Source of the DNA: Flavonifractor sp. An92 | Lineage (GTDB): Bacteria; Bacillota; Clostridia; Oscillospirales; Oscillospiraceae | Assembly (NCBI RefSeq): GCF_002159175.1 | Contig: NZ_NFGZ01000007.1 | Coordinates: forward strand, 1-64,000 | Length of the DNA: 64,000 nucleotides | Direction: 5' to 3' | The notes under the pieces: generated by a model | Database searches by the model: none | What the model was told of the DNA's origin: nothing | What the model saw: the letters and a program-made list of their open reading frames with translations, nothing else | Program-made: the position numbers and the translations under genes | Shown here: positions 1 to 9,390 of the stretch, one piece after another | Layout of the letters: each line of letters opens with the position of its first letter | How positions within the stretch are numbered: the first letter of the stretch is position 1

Positions 1-199
1 TGGTCCGTGGCCGGGATGGCCTGAGCCGCCGCAGGGCCGCCCGGGTGTCCCGGATCATCTCCCGCACCAGCTCCAGCTCGTACCGGAGCCGGTAGGGCGC
101 AGCGGGGCTTCCCTCCAGCTGAGCGAGGAGGGCCGCTTCCTTCTCCCGGAGCCGGGCCAGGTCGGCCCGGTACTCGTTCTCAGCAGATGTACCGCTCAT
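1..199 (-). CDS. Hypothetical coiled-coil protein, partial (runs off left edge)
   Basis: The frame is open from an ATG at 199 down to base 1, giving the first 66 residues of a protein whose C-terminus lies outside the window. It starts inside the 3' end of the next gene (20-bp overlap), with GGCGGG just upstream as a possible ribosome-binding site. The visible part is highly charged and helical. After a Pro-containing hinge it reads RLRYELELVREMIRDTRA, which resembles RAAERDLALLRQMLRETR in the neighbouring 78-residue protein, so the two look like tandem paralogues. No family is recognised. It probably shares the operator-controlled promoter at 459-487. Confidence 0.5.
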   Translation of the reverse strand, partial: MSGTSAENEYRADLARLREKEAALLAQLEGSPAAPYRLRYELELVREMIRDTRAALRRLRPSRPRT

Positions 200-416
200 C
201 CCGCCAGTAGGCCGGGTCGTAGTAATGCCGGACCAGGTCCCCGACCTCCCTCGTCTCCCGGAGCATCTGCCGCAAAAGGGCCAGGTCCCGCTCCGCCGCC
301 CGGCGGCGAGGCTCGTCCAGCTGCGGGATCCGCCCCTCCCGCACCCGGATCTCCACCTTCAACCGGGCGGCCTCCTCTACATAGCGCCCGGACAGCTCTG
401 CCAGTGTCCCCATCAT
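180..416 (-). CDS. Small hypothetical helical protein, divergent from the S24 repressor
   Basis: A 78-residue, charged, mostly helical protein with no signal peptide or membrane segment and no family I recognise. AAGGAGG precedes the start. The second Met (413) is better spaced from it than the first (416). The gene is transcribed away from the XRE-S24 repressor at 603, and its promoter is overlapped by a perfect copy of the palindrome that also lies in front of the repressor, so it is very likely a direct target. The overlapping downstream ORF looks like a paralogue. A role in a DNA-damage or prophage-like response would fit the repressor type but is inference only. Confidence 0.6.
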   Translation of the reverse strand: MMGTLAELSGRYVEEAARLKVEIRVREGRIPQLDEPRRRAAERDLALLRQMLRETREVGDLVRHYYDPAYWRDERYIC

Positions 417-428
417 ATCCCCTCCTTA

Positions 429-443
429 TATCTCACTGAGATT
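429..443. promoter_or_regulatory. Operator O1 (palindrome) of the XRE-S24 repressor
   Basis: TATCTCACTGAGATT contains a perfect 6-bp inverted repeat around a central base and matches the O2 pattern TATCTTA-N-TAAGATA with few changes. It lies between the predicted start of the leftward transcript and its ribosome-binding site. Assignment to the repressor encoded at 603 is inferred from position and repetition. Confidence 0.6.
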
Positions 444-457
444 CTTTTGCTTTATGG

Positions 458-472
458 TATCTTATTAAGATA
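458..472. promoter_or_regulatory. Operator O2 (perfect palindrome) of the XRE-S24 repressor
   Basis: TATCTTATTAAGATA is a perfect 7-bp inverted repeat around one central T. It covers the predicted -10 element of the leftward promoter, so binding should block transcription of the small divergent genes. Confidence 0.7.
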
Positions 473-487
473 TTCAGAGTATAACAA
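459..487 (-). promoter_or_regulatory. Leftward promoter for the small divergent genes
   Basis: Read on the minus strand: -35 TTGTTA (487-482), 17-bp spacer, -10 TAAGAT (464-459). Operator O2 overlaps the -10 and O1 lies just downstream of the likely start point. Confidence 0.55.
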
Positions 488-517
488 ATGTTCGATTTCC
501 TGTCAAGATATTTTTTC

Positions 518-546
518 TTGCTTTTTTGGGGCTGATGGGATACAAT
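518..546 (+). promoter_or_regulatory. Promoter of the XRE-S24 repressor gene
   Basis: TTGCTT (518-523), 17-bp spacer, TACAAT (541-546). Operator O3 begins about 13 bases after the -10, which suggests autorepression. Confidence 0.5.
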
Positions 547-558
547 ACCCCCAAGGTG

Positions 559-573
559 TATTCTAGTAAGATA
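559..573. promoter_or_regulatory. Operator O3 of the XRE-S24 repressor
   Basis: TATTCTAGTAAGATA has an exact right half-site TAAGATA and a left half with two mismatches to O2. It sits between the repressor promoter and its ribosome-binding site (AAAGGAG at about 588). Confidence 0.55.
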
Positions 574-602
574 CTATCGGATTCTGGAAAGGAGTATTTG
601 CC

Positions 603-1226
603 ATGACCATGGGCGAGCGCATCAAACAGCTGCGGCTGGCCAAGGGCTTCTCGCAGGAGGAGCTGGGCGCCCGGGTGGGCGTGCAGAAAGCCGCCATCCA
701 CAAGTACGAAAACGGCCTGGTCGTCAATCTGAAGCAGGCCACCATCAGTAAGCTGGCCCAGGCGCTGGGCACCACGCCGGGCTATCTGCTGGGCCTGGAG
801 GAGCCCTCCCTCCCCCACTCCGCCCAGCCCTACCACCCCACCCGCTCCATCCCCATTCTGGGGCGCATCGCCGCGGGCCTCCCCATCTACGCGGAGCAGA
901 ACATCGAGGGCTATACCTACACCGATCTGAACGGCGGCGCGGAGTACTTCGCGCTGCGGGTGTCCGGAGACAGCATGAACGCCATCGGCATCAACGACGG
1001 GTACCTCATCATCGTCCGCCGGCAGGATGAGGTGGAAAACGGCGAGGTGGCGGTGGTGATGGTGGGCAATGAGGACGCCACCGTCAAGCGTTTCTATGCC
1101 ACCGACAGCACGGTCACCCTTATGCCCCAGTCCACCAACCCCATCCACCAGCCCCAGATCTACGACCCCGCCAAGACCCCCATCCAGGTGCTGGGCAAGG
1201 TGGTCAAGGTGGAGTTTTACCTCTAG
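603..1226 (+). CDS. XRE-family repressor with S24 (LexA-like) self-cleavage domain
   Basis: A 207-residue two-domain repressor of the LexA/CI/HdiR type. Residues 4-65 form an XRE helix-turn-helix (FSQEELGARVGVQKAAIHKYE). Residues 83-207 are a peptidase S24 domain with the Ala91-Gly92 cleavage site in GRIAAGLP, nucleophile Ser124 in SGDSMN and general base Lys162 in ATVKRF. All self-cleavage residues are therefore present, and RecA-stimulated inactivation on DNA damage is expected from the family. AAAGGAG lies eight bases before the ATG. Three matching palindromes in the divergent intergenic region indicate control of itself and of the leftward small genes. It could be the regulator of a degenerate mobile element or a host SOS-type branch; no phage structural or integrase genes are in view. 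Confidence 0.9.
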   Translation: MTMGERIKQLRLAKGFSQEELGARVGVQKAAIHKYENGLVVNLKQATISKLAQALGTTPGYLLGLEEPSLPHSAQPYHPTRSIPILGRIAAGLPIYAEQNIEGYTYTDLNGGAEYFALRVSGDSMNAIGINDGYLIIVRRQDEVENGEVAVVMVGNEDATVKRFYATDSTVTLMPQSTNPIHQPQIYDPAKTPIQVLGKVVKVEFYL

Positions 1227-1238
1227 CCGTTTTTGTCA

Positions 1239-1267
1239 TTGCGTGTCGGGGAAAGGTGTATTATAAT
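1239..1267 (+). promoter_or_regulatory. Promoter of the sugar nucleotidyltransferase gene
   Basis: TTGCGT (1239-1244), 17-bp spacer, consensus TATAAT (1262-1267), about 90 bases before the start codon. Confidence 0.6.
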
Positions 1268-1358
1268 GTGTGAGGTATTCCCATTTCTTTATTGAAAACG
1301 AGAATCTTTTTTATTGGTTTTTATGGCAGTTCCCCACACTCAACAGGGAGGTCTTTTT

Positions 1359-2288
1359 ATGAAAAAACCCGTTCTCGTCGTGATGGCCGCCGGTATGGGC
1401 AGCCGCTACGGCGGACTCAAGCAGCTGGACCCCGTGGGCGCCCATGGTCAGCTCATCGTGGACTATTCCATCTACGACGCACACCGGGCCGGCTTCGACA
1501 CGGTGGTCTTTGTCATCAAGCCCGAGCTGGAGGAGGACTTCCGCCGGGCCATCGGCGACCGGCTCTCCCGGGTGATGGAGGTGCGCTACGTCTATCAGCG
1601 CTCCGATGACCTGCCGGAGGGCTACTCCGTCCCCGAGGGCCGGGTGAAGCCCTGGGGCACCGCCCAGGCCGCCCTGGCCGCCCGGGACGTGGTGGACGGC
1701 CCCTTCGCCATCATCAATTCCGACGACTACTACGGCCCCGAGGGGTTCCGGGTCCTCTATGAGTACCTCACCACCCACCCCGACACCGACGAGCACTACT
1801 CCTTCGCTATGGTGGGATACCTGCTCAAAAACACCGTCACCGAGTTCGGCCACGTCTCCCGCGGCGTGTGCGTGGCGGACGGAGCCGGGAATCTGGTCAG
1901 CGTCACCGAGCACACCCACATCGAGAAGGGCGAGGTCCAGCCCCGCTTCACCGAGGACGGCGGCCAGACCTGGACCGATCTGGACGGGAACACCCTGGTG
2001 TCCATGAACCTGTGGGGCTTCACCCGCAGCTATCTGGACGAGGCCTGGGCGCGCTTCCCCGCCTTCCTGGACCAGGCGCTCCAGGAGAATCCCATGAAGG
2101 GTGAATACTACCTGCCCGCCGTGGTCAGCCAGCTCATCGCCGAGGGCAAGGCCCAGGTCAAGGTCCTGTCCAGCCACGACAAGTGGTACGGCGTGACCTA
2201 TCACGAGGATAAGCCCTCCGTGGTGGCCGCTCTGAAGCGGATGACCGAAGAGGGCCTCTATCCCGAGGAGCTCTGGGCCGGGCAGTAA
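1359..2288 (+). CDS. Sugar-phosphate nucleotidyltransferase
   Basis: 309 residues starting at the ATG preceded by GGGAGG; the longer in-frame start at 1314 lacks a ribosome-binding site. The N-terminus VVMAAGMGSRYGGLKQLDP is the nucleotide-binding signature (GxGxRxxx..K) of the GT-A nucleotidyltransferase fold, and INSDDYYG provides the Asp residues that bind Mg2+ and the sugar nucleotide. Such enzymes transfer NMP to a sugar-1-phosphate, giving an NDP-sugar for cell-wall or capsule polysaccharide. The particular sugar cannot be told from sequence, and this clade is distinct from classical GalU/RmlA. It has its own promoter and no pathway genes beside it. Confidence 0.8.
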   Translation: MKKPVLVVMAAGMGSRYGGLKQLDPVGAHGQLIVDYSIYDAHRAGFDTVVFVIKPELEEDFRRAIGDRLSRVMEVRYVYQRSDDLPEGYSVPEGRVKPWGTAQAALAARDVVDGPFAIINSDDYYGPEGFRVLYEYLTTHPDTDEHYSFAMVGYLLKNTVTEFGHVSRGVCVADGAGNLVSVTEHTHIEKGEVQPRFTEDGGQTWTDLDGNTLVSMNLWGFTRSYLDEAWARFPAFLDQALQENPMKGEYYLPAVVSQLIAEGKAQVKVLSSHDKWYGVTYHEDKPSVVAALKRMTEEGLYPEELWAGQ

Positions 2289-2349
2289 GCCTCCCAAAGG
2301 GGCGGTTTTTCCAAGTTTCGGGCGGGACCGCCCAGAGTGAGGGACTAGA

Positions 2350-3705
2350 ATGGAACTAAAACTGGAGCAAAAGCAGATGCAGGTCCTCTCTCCGCAGCTG
2401 ATCCAGTCCATGGAAGTGCTGCAGATGAGCTCACAGGAGCTGCTGGAATTTGTGGAACACAGCTTGCAGGAGAATCCGGTGCTGGAGGCCGAGGACCACT
2501 ATGAGCGCCAGCGGGACGACCGGGAGGACCTGCGCCGTCTGGAGTGGCTGGAGAGCAACGACCGGCAGAACCACGTCTATTACCAGCAAGACGACGAAGA
2601 CCGTCCTCTGGCCCCCTTCGGCGTGGCGGAAAACGACGAGGATACGCTGTACGGGCACCTGCTCTTCCAGCTGCAGGGCCTGCAGGCCCCGGAGCCGGCG
2701 GCCACCGCGGCCCGTTTTCTGGCCGAGAGCCTCAACCCCAGCGGCTGGCTGGACGAGACCCTGGAGGAGCTGGGCCGGGCGGCCAACCTCCCGCCGGAGG
2801 TCATGGAGGAGGGGTTACGCCTCATCCAATCCCTGGACCCGGTGGGCGTGGGCGCCCGGAACCTGTCGGAGTGCCTGTGCCTCCAGCTACAGCGGAACAA
2901 CCCCACCGATATGCTGGCCCTGCGCATCGCCCGGGACGGGCTGGAGGCGCTGGCCCGCAATCAGTACGGCCTTCTGGCCCGCCGGATGGGGGCCGATGTG
3001 GGCGACGTGCGCGCCGCCTGCGACCGCATCCGCGCCCTGAACCCCCGGCCCGGAGCCGGATTCGCCAGCACGGAGGCCCCCTCGTACATCACGCCGGATC
3101 TGCTGGTGGTGGAGCAGTACGACCACTTCGAAGTGGTGCCCAACGACCGCTTCTTTCCCAAGCTGAACCTGAGCGGCACTTATACCCGGATGCTGGAGGA
3201 GCAGCCTGACCAGGAGGTGGAGGCCTACCTCACCGACAAGCTGCGCAAGGCCAAGTGGGTCATGTCCGCCATCGAGCAGCGGCAGGCCACCCTGCTCTCC
3301 TGCGCCAAGTGCATCCTCCAGCGGCAGGAGCCCTTTTTCCGTCTGGGGCCGGGCCACCTAACCCCCATGCTCCTGTCCGACGTGGCGGCCGAGGTGGGCG
3401 TCCATGAGTCCACGGTCAGCCGGGCTATCAAGGACAAATACCTGCAATGCGCCCGGGGCGTATACCCCCTGTGCTACTTCTTTTCCCGCAAGCTGGGCGA
3501 GGAGGGCGACGGCGCCACCGCCGACTCCGCCAAAGCCCTGCTGCGCCGCCTGGTGGACGAGGAGGACAAACGCCACCCCCTCTCCGACCAGAAGCTCTGC
3601 GAAAAAATGGAGGCCGAGGGCTGTCAAATCTCCCGCCGTACCGTGGCCAAGTACCGGGAGGAGCTGCACATCCCAAACACCTCCGGCCGGAAGCAATACG
3701 AATAA
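2350..3705 (+). CDS. rpoN: RNA polymerase sigma-54 factor
   Basis: 451 residues with the whole sigma-54 architecture. The Gln/Leu-rich region I (residues 1-50, QKQMQVLSPQLIQSMEVLQM) contacts activators and core polymerase. An acidic region II follows, then the core-binding region. The C-terminus has a helix-turn-helix (HESTVSRAIKDKYLQ) and the RpoN box RRTVAKYREELHIP that reads the -24 element. Sigma-54 promoters need an AAA+ enhancer-binding activator; none is encoded in this window, so the regulon lies elsewhere. The gene ends in a bidirectional terminator against the symporter gene. Confidence 0.95.
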   Translation: MELKLEQKQMQVLSPQLIQSMEVLQMSSQELLEFVEHSLQENPVLEAEDHYERQRDDREDLRRLEWLESNDRQNHVYYQQDDEDRPLAPFGVAENDEDTLYGHLLFQLQGLQAPEPAATAARFLAESLNPSGWLDETLEELGRAANLPPEVMEEGLRLIQSLDPVGVGARNLSECLCLQLQRNNPTDMLALRIARDGLEALARNQYGLLARRMGADVGDVRAACDRIRALNPRPGAGFASTEAPSYITPDLLVVEQYDHFEVVPNDRFFPKLNLSGTYTRMLEEQPDQEVEAYLTDKLRKAKWVMSAIEQRQATLLSCAKCILQRQEPFFRLGPGHLTPMLLSDVAAEVGVHESTVSRAIKDKYLQCARGVYPLCYFFSRKLGEEGDGATADSAKALLRRLVDEEDKRHPLSDQKLCEKMEAEGCQISRRTVAKYREELHIPNTSGRKQYE

Positions 3706-3741
3706 AAAAACCTGCGGTTTCTAAGAAACCGCAGGTTTTTT
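3705..3741. terminator. Bidirectional intrinsic terminator between rpoN and the symporter
   Basis: Inverted repeat AACCTGCGGTTTC / GAAACCGCAGGTT with A-runs before and T-runs after, so it can end both converging transcripts. Confidence 0.85.
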
Positions 3742-3742
3742 C

Positions 3743-5131
3743 TTACCGTTTGACCAGGGGGATCTCGGAGCGATCGATGTCGTCCAGGTGGTCGATGTAG
3801 CGCCGGGTCTCGCTGGCGATGACGCCGGAGAGGAGCAGCACCGCCACCAGGTTGGGGATGGCCATGAGGGCGTTGAGGATGTCGGCCACCGTCCACAGGA
3901 CGTTCAGGTCCACCACGGGGCTCACCACCACCACCGCCACGAACACCAGCTTGTAGACCAGCACGGCCTTGGAGCCCAGCAGGTACTGGGCGCAGCGCTC
4001 GCCGTAGTAGGACCAGCCCAGGATGGTGGAGTAGGCGAAGGTGATGATGCCGAACACCAGGATCACCGGGCCCAGCACCGGGATCTGGGCAAAGGCGGCG
4101 GTGGTCATCTGGCCGCCGTTCTCAATGTGGGCCATATCCACGGCGGGGTTCTTCATCACGGTGGACACCAGCACCAGGCCGGTCATCAGGCACACCACCA
4201 CGGTGTCCCAGAAGGTGCCGGTAGCGGATACCAGGGCCTGCCGCACGGGGTTGCGTGTCTGGGCGGCGGAGGCCACCAGGGGAGCCGAGCCCAGGCCGGA
4301 CTCGTTGGAGAAGAGGCCCCGGGCCATACCGGCCTGGGCGGCGGCGATGATGCCGCGGCCCACCAGGCCGCCCGCCACCGCCTGGGGCACGAAAGCCGAC
4401 TTCACGATGGCCACCACCGCGGGGATCAGGTAGTCGTAATTGATGACCAGAATGGCGATACAGCCCACCACATAGAAGATGGACATGAAGGGCACCAGGC
4501 GCTCGCACACCCGGGCGATGGACTGGATGCCGCCCAGGATCACGATGGCGGTCAGCGCGCCGCCCACCACGCCGATGGCGATGCGGGGAATGGACAGGAA
4601 GGACAGATTGCCCTCGATGACCTCGGCGATGGCGTTGATCTGGGTGCCGCAGCCGATGCCCAGGGAGGCCACCGCCGCGAAGAGGGCGAAGAGCACGCCC
4701 AGCCACTTCATGTTGAGCCCCCGCTCCAGAGCGTACATGGCGCCGCCCTGCATCTTGCCGTCGGGGGTGCGCACGCGGTATTTCACGGCGATGAGGGATT
4801 CGCCGTACTTGGTGGCGATGCCGAAGATGCCGGTGATCCAGCACCAGAACACCGCGCCGGGTCCGCCCATGAAGATGGCGGTGCCCACGCCCACGATGTT
4901 GCCGGTGCCGATGGTGGATGCCAGCGCGGTGGTGAGGGCCTGGAACTGGCTCACGTCGCCGGGGGCGTCGTCATCCCGGGTCACCGACAGCTTGATGCCG
5001 GTGAAGGTCTTGCGCTGGATAAAACCGGTGCGGACCGTCAGGAACAGATGGGTCCCGAAGAGCAGCACCATCATGGGAACGCCCCAGATAAATGAATCCA
5101 GCTGCTCTAAAAATTGCACGAATCCCTCCAT
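3743..5131 (-). CDS. Alanine/glycine:cation (Na+) symporter
   Basis: 462 residues, very hydrophobic, about ten membrane segments. It is a member of the AGCS family that couples uptake of Ala or Gly to Na+ (sometimes H+). Family signatures are ALASTIGTGNIVGVGTAI near residue 85, GGPGAVFWCW, and RGLFSNESGLGSAPL in the middle of the protein. The start used here (MEGFVQFLEQ) follows AGGAGGAGAATCC; longer upstream frames lack such a site. It resembles the second symporter at 18397-19785 but has no riboswitch. The upstream region instead contains several palindromes. Confidence 0.9.
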   Translation of the reverse strand: MEGFVQFLEQLDSFIWGVPMMVLLFGTHLFLTVRTGFIQRKTFTGIKLSVTRDDDAPGDVSQFQALTTALASTIGTGNIVGVGTAIFMGGPGAVFWCWITGIFGIATKYGESLIAVKYRVRTPDGKMQGGAMYALERGLNMKWLGVLFALFAAVASLGIGCGTQINAIAEVIEGNLSFLSIPRIAIGVVGGALTAIVILGGIQSIARVCERLVPFMSIFYVVGCIAILVINYDYLIPAVVAIVKSAFVPQAVAGGLVGRGIIAAAQAGMARGLFSNESGLGSAPLVASAAQTRNPVRQALVSATGTFWDTVVVCLMTGLVLVSTVMKNPAVDMAHIENGGQMTTAAFAQIPVLGPVILVFGIITFAYSTILGWSYYGERCAQYLLGSKAVLVYKLVFVAVVVVSPVVDLNVLWTVADILNALMAIPNLVAVLLLSGVIASETRRYIDHLDDIDRSEIPLVKR

Positions 5132-5167
5132 GGATTCTCCTCCTCTTCGCAAAATGGGTATAAAAGC

Positions 5168-5339
5168 ACCCTGCCGGAGCATTTTGCGCCGGCAGGGCGC
5201 TTCTCCGTCATTTTGAGCTACTCAAACGACTCTCTTTCTTTGCCGGAAAACTCAGCCGGGAGGCCAAGTCACCGCAGCGATCCGGAAACATGCCAGTGGC
5301 ATGTTTCCCGCGCAGGCCCCGGCGGCTATGCCGCCGGGG
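5168..5339. repeat. Cluster of palindromes between hinT and the symporter gene
   Basis: Four inverted repeats crowd into about 170 bp. They are a hairpin ACCCTGCCGG/CCGGCAGGG (5168-5198), TTTGAGCTACTCAAA (5212-5226), a 25-bp palindrome with perfect 12-bp arms GGAAACATGCCA/TGGCATGTTTCC (5284-5308), and CCCCGGCGGC/GCCGCCGGGG (5317-5339). The last two can act as the hinT terminator region. Near-repeats of 16 bp (14 of 16 identical) lie at 5256-5271 and 5363-5378, the second inside the end of hinT, so the segment between could be a small insertion. No reading frame is supported here. Confidence 0.5.
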
Positions 5340-5358
5340 TTTGCCACGTACGAAGCAT

Positions 5359-5697
5359 TTAGCCCGGAGGCCAGGTCATGTCTCTCCCCGCCAGCACATG
5401 GAAGTGCAGGTGATGGACGCTCTGGCCGGCCTGCTCGCCGATGTTGGACACCACACGGTAGCTCTCCAGGCCCAGGTCCTTGGCCACCTTGGCGATGACC
5501 GCGAAGATGTGGGCGGCCACGGTGGCGTTCTCCGGGGTGATCTCCGCCACAGAGCCGATGTGGGTCTTGGGGATCACCAGGAAATGGGTGGGCGCCTGGG
5601 GGTCGATGTCATAAAAGGCATAGACCGTTTCGTCCTCGTAGACCTTCTTGGAGGGGATCTCCCCCGCCGCGATCTTACAGAACAGACAATCGCTCAT
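5359..5697 (-). CDS. hinT: HIT family (HinT-like) nucleotide-binding hydrolase
   Basis: 112 residues, the usual HinT length. The protein opens with DCLFCKIAAGEIPS, and the histidine triad VHHLHFHVLAG lies near residues 95-105. The family hydrolyses adenosine phosphoramidates and aminoacyl-adenylates in the cytoplasm, which fits its place downstream of alaS. AAAGGAGGGT precedes the ATG. The spacing to the DUF4250 gene is 25 bp, so alaS, DUF4250 and hinT may be one T-box-controlled unit. Confidence 0.93.
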   Translation of the reverse strand: MSDCLFCKIAAGEIPSKKVYEDETVYAFYDIDPQAPTHFLVIPKTHIGSVAEITPENATVAAHIFAVIAKVAKDLGLESYRVVSNIGEQAGQSVHHLHFHVLAGRDMTWPPG

Positions 5698-5722
5698 GTT
5701 GTTACCCTCCTTTTGATGTGGT

Positions 5723-5896
5723 TTATACGAACTGGTTGCGGTCCCGGTCGTACTGGAATCCTGCGGCGGACAGCGTTTTGCATACCGCCTCAGGGTCAGC
5801 CTGGAGGTCGTCGCACAGATCCTCCAGGCTGCCGTACTGGTCCCGCAGCTTGGTGTTCACAACGCTGAAAAGGATAAACGGGTCCTGAGGCAGCAT
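5723..5896 (-). CDS. DUF4250 domain-containing small protein
   Basis: A 57-residue frame starting one base after the alaS stop codon. It begins MLPQDPFILFSVVNTKLRDQ, continues with an acidic helical stretch (SLEDLCDDL), and ends YDRDRNQFV. This matches my recollection of the DUF4250 family, a short protein of unknown function common in Clostridia. The near-zero spacing to alaS implies translational coupling. It is shorter than many gene-finding cut-offs and easily missed. Confidence 0.85.
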   Translation of the reverse strand: MLPQDPFILFSVVNTKLRDQYGSLEDLCDDLQADPEAVCKTLSAAGFQYDRDRNQFV

Positions 5897-5897
5897 C

Positions 5898-8567
<2,670 letters not shown>

Positions 8568-8602
8568 GGATTCCTGACCTCCAAATTTCTCTGCAACGCA
8601 AG

Positions 8603-8846
8603 AAAAAACCGCCCCTGGCAACTGCCAGGGGCGGAAAGATTCCACGGTACCACCCTGATTATCCCGCCCCGAATCCGGGCGGGCATCTCATGTCGCCCGG
8701 TAACGGGGGCGGGGCGGTCTGCTCATCGCAGACGGCTCGGGAGTGGCGCGCGGCTCCGGCGTGGCCGAGGGCTCTCACTCTTCCCTCTCGCTCCTGACCT
8801 CCGGGTGCCGCTTAGTTCCGTCAAAGCCTTGCTTGCGTTATTTGAT
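8603..8846 (-). ncRNA. T-box leader of alaS
   Basis: On the minus strand the leader contains the nearly invariant T-box AGGGTGGTACCGTGG (about 8658-8644), followed by an intrinsic terminator CCGCCCCTGGC/GCCAGGGGCGG with a T-run (8634-8603). The 5' part (8846-8670) is rich in stems as expected for stem I-III. A GCC triplet in GCGCGCCACTCC is a candidate Ala specifier, but I cannot fold it reliably. Uncharged tRNA-Ala would favour the antiterminator. Confidence 0.88.
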
Positions 8847-8852
8847 AAAGCG

Positions 8853-8880
8853 ATTATACCACAGTTTTGTCCCTTGTCAA
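8853..8880 (-). promoter_or_regulatory. Promoter of the alaS T-box transcript
   Basis: Consensus TTGACA (8880-8875), 16-bp spacer, consensus TATAAT (8858-8853). The -10 overlaps the stop codon of the preceding membrane-protein gene at 8854. Confidence 0.85.
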
Positions 8881-9378
8881 CCGCCATTTTTCCCAAAACA
8901 CCATGCCCAGCAGGAAGGCGCCCGCCGACAGCAGGGCGCAGAACAGGTGCACGAGGAAAAATCCGCCGGGGAGGAAGAGCGCTTCATACCAAGAGAAGGG
9001 GAGCAGAAATCCCACCTCTTCCAGGGCGCCCATCACCGGATTGAGGTGGACCAGCAGCCCCTCGTAGAGGAAATAGAGGCTGTAAAAGGGCCCGTCCCAC
9101 AGGAAGGAGGCCGCCCCGGCGTACACCGTCCCGGCCACCGCCAGAAAGAGGACCCCCTCCTGGACGCTGGGCACAGGCAGGCCCCTCCGGCGGGCCAGCA
9201 TCGCCCCGGCGGGGATGTGAAGCACCAGTGCGATCACCCACGGCAGCACCAGGGCCAGATCCGAGTAAAAGAAGGTCAGCCCGTTCCACACCAGCCAGAA
9301 CACCGCCCAGGCCGCCAGGGAGAGGACGGCGGTGCAGACGGCATACCCCTTCAGACGCGCGGGCAAGATCTCGCGCAT
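8854..9378 (-). CDS. Hypothetical membrane protein, last gene of the two-component operon
   Basis: 174 residues with about five hydrophobic segments (from residues 10-30 to 140-165) and no family I recognise. The start MREILPARLKGY follows AAGGAG at eight bases; that site overlaps the stop codon of the kinase gene, so the two are tightly coupled. Membrane proteins beside BceS-like kinases are often the sensed partner or the target of the regulator, but this one is not an ABC permease. Its stop codon sits inside the alaS promoter. Confidence 0.7.
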   Translation of the reverse strand: MREILPARLKGYAVCTAVLSLAAWAVFWLVWNGLTFFYSDLALVLPWVIALVLHIPAGAMLARRRGLPVPSVQEGVLFLAVAGTVYAGAASFLWDGPFYSLYFLYEGLLVHLNPVMGALEEVGFLLPFSWYEALFLPGGFFLVHLFCALLSAGAFLLGMVFWEKWRLTRDKTVV

Positions 9379-9390
9379 AACAACCACTCC

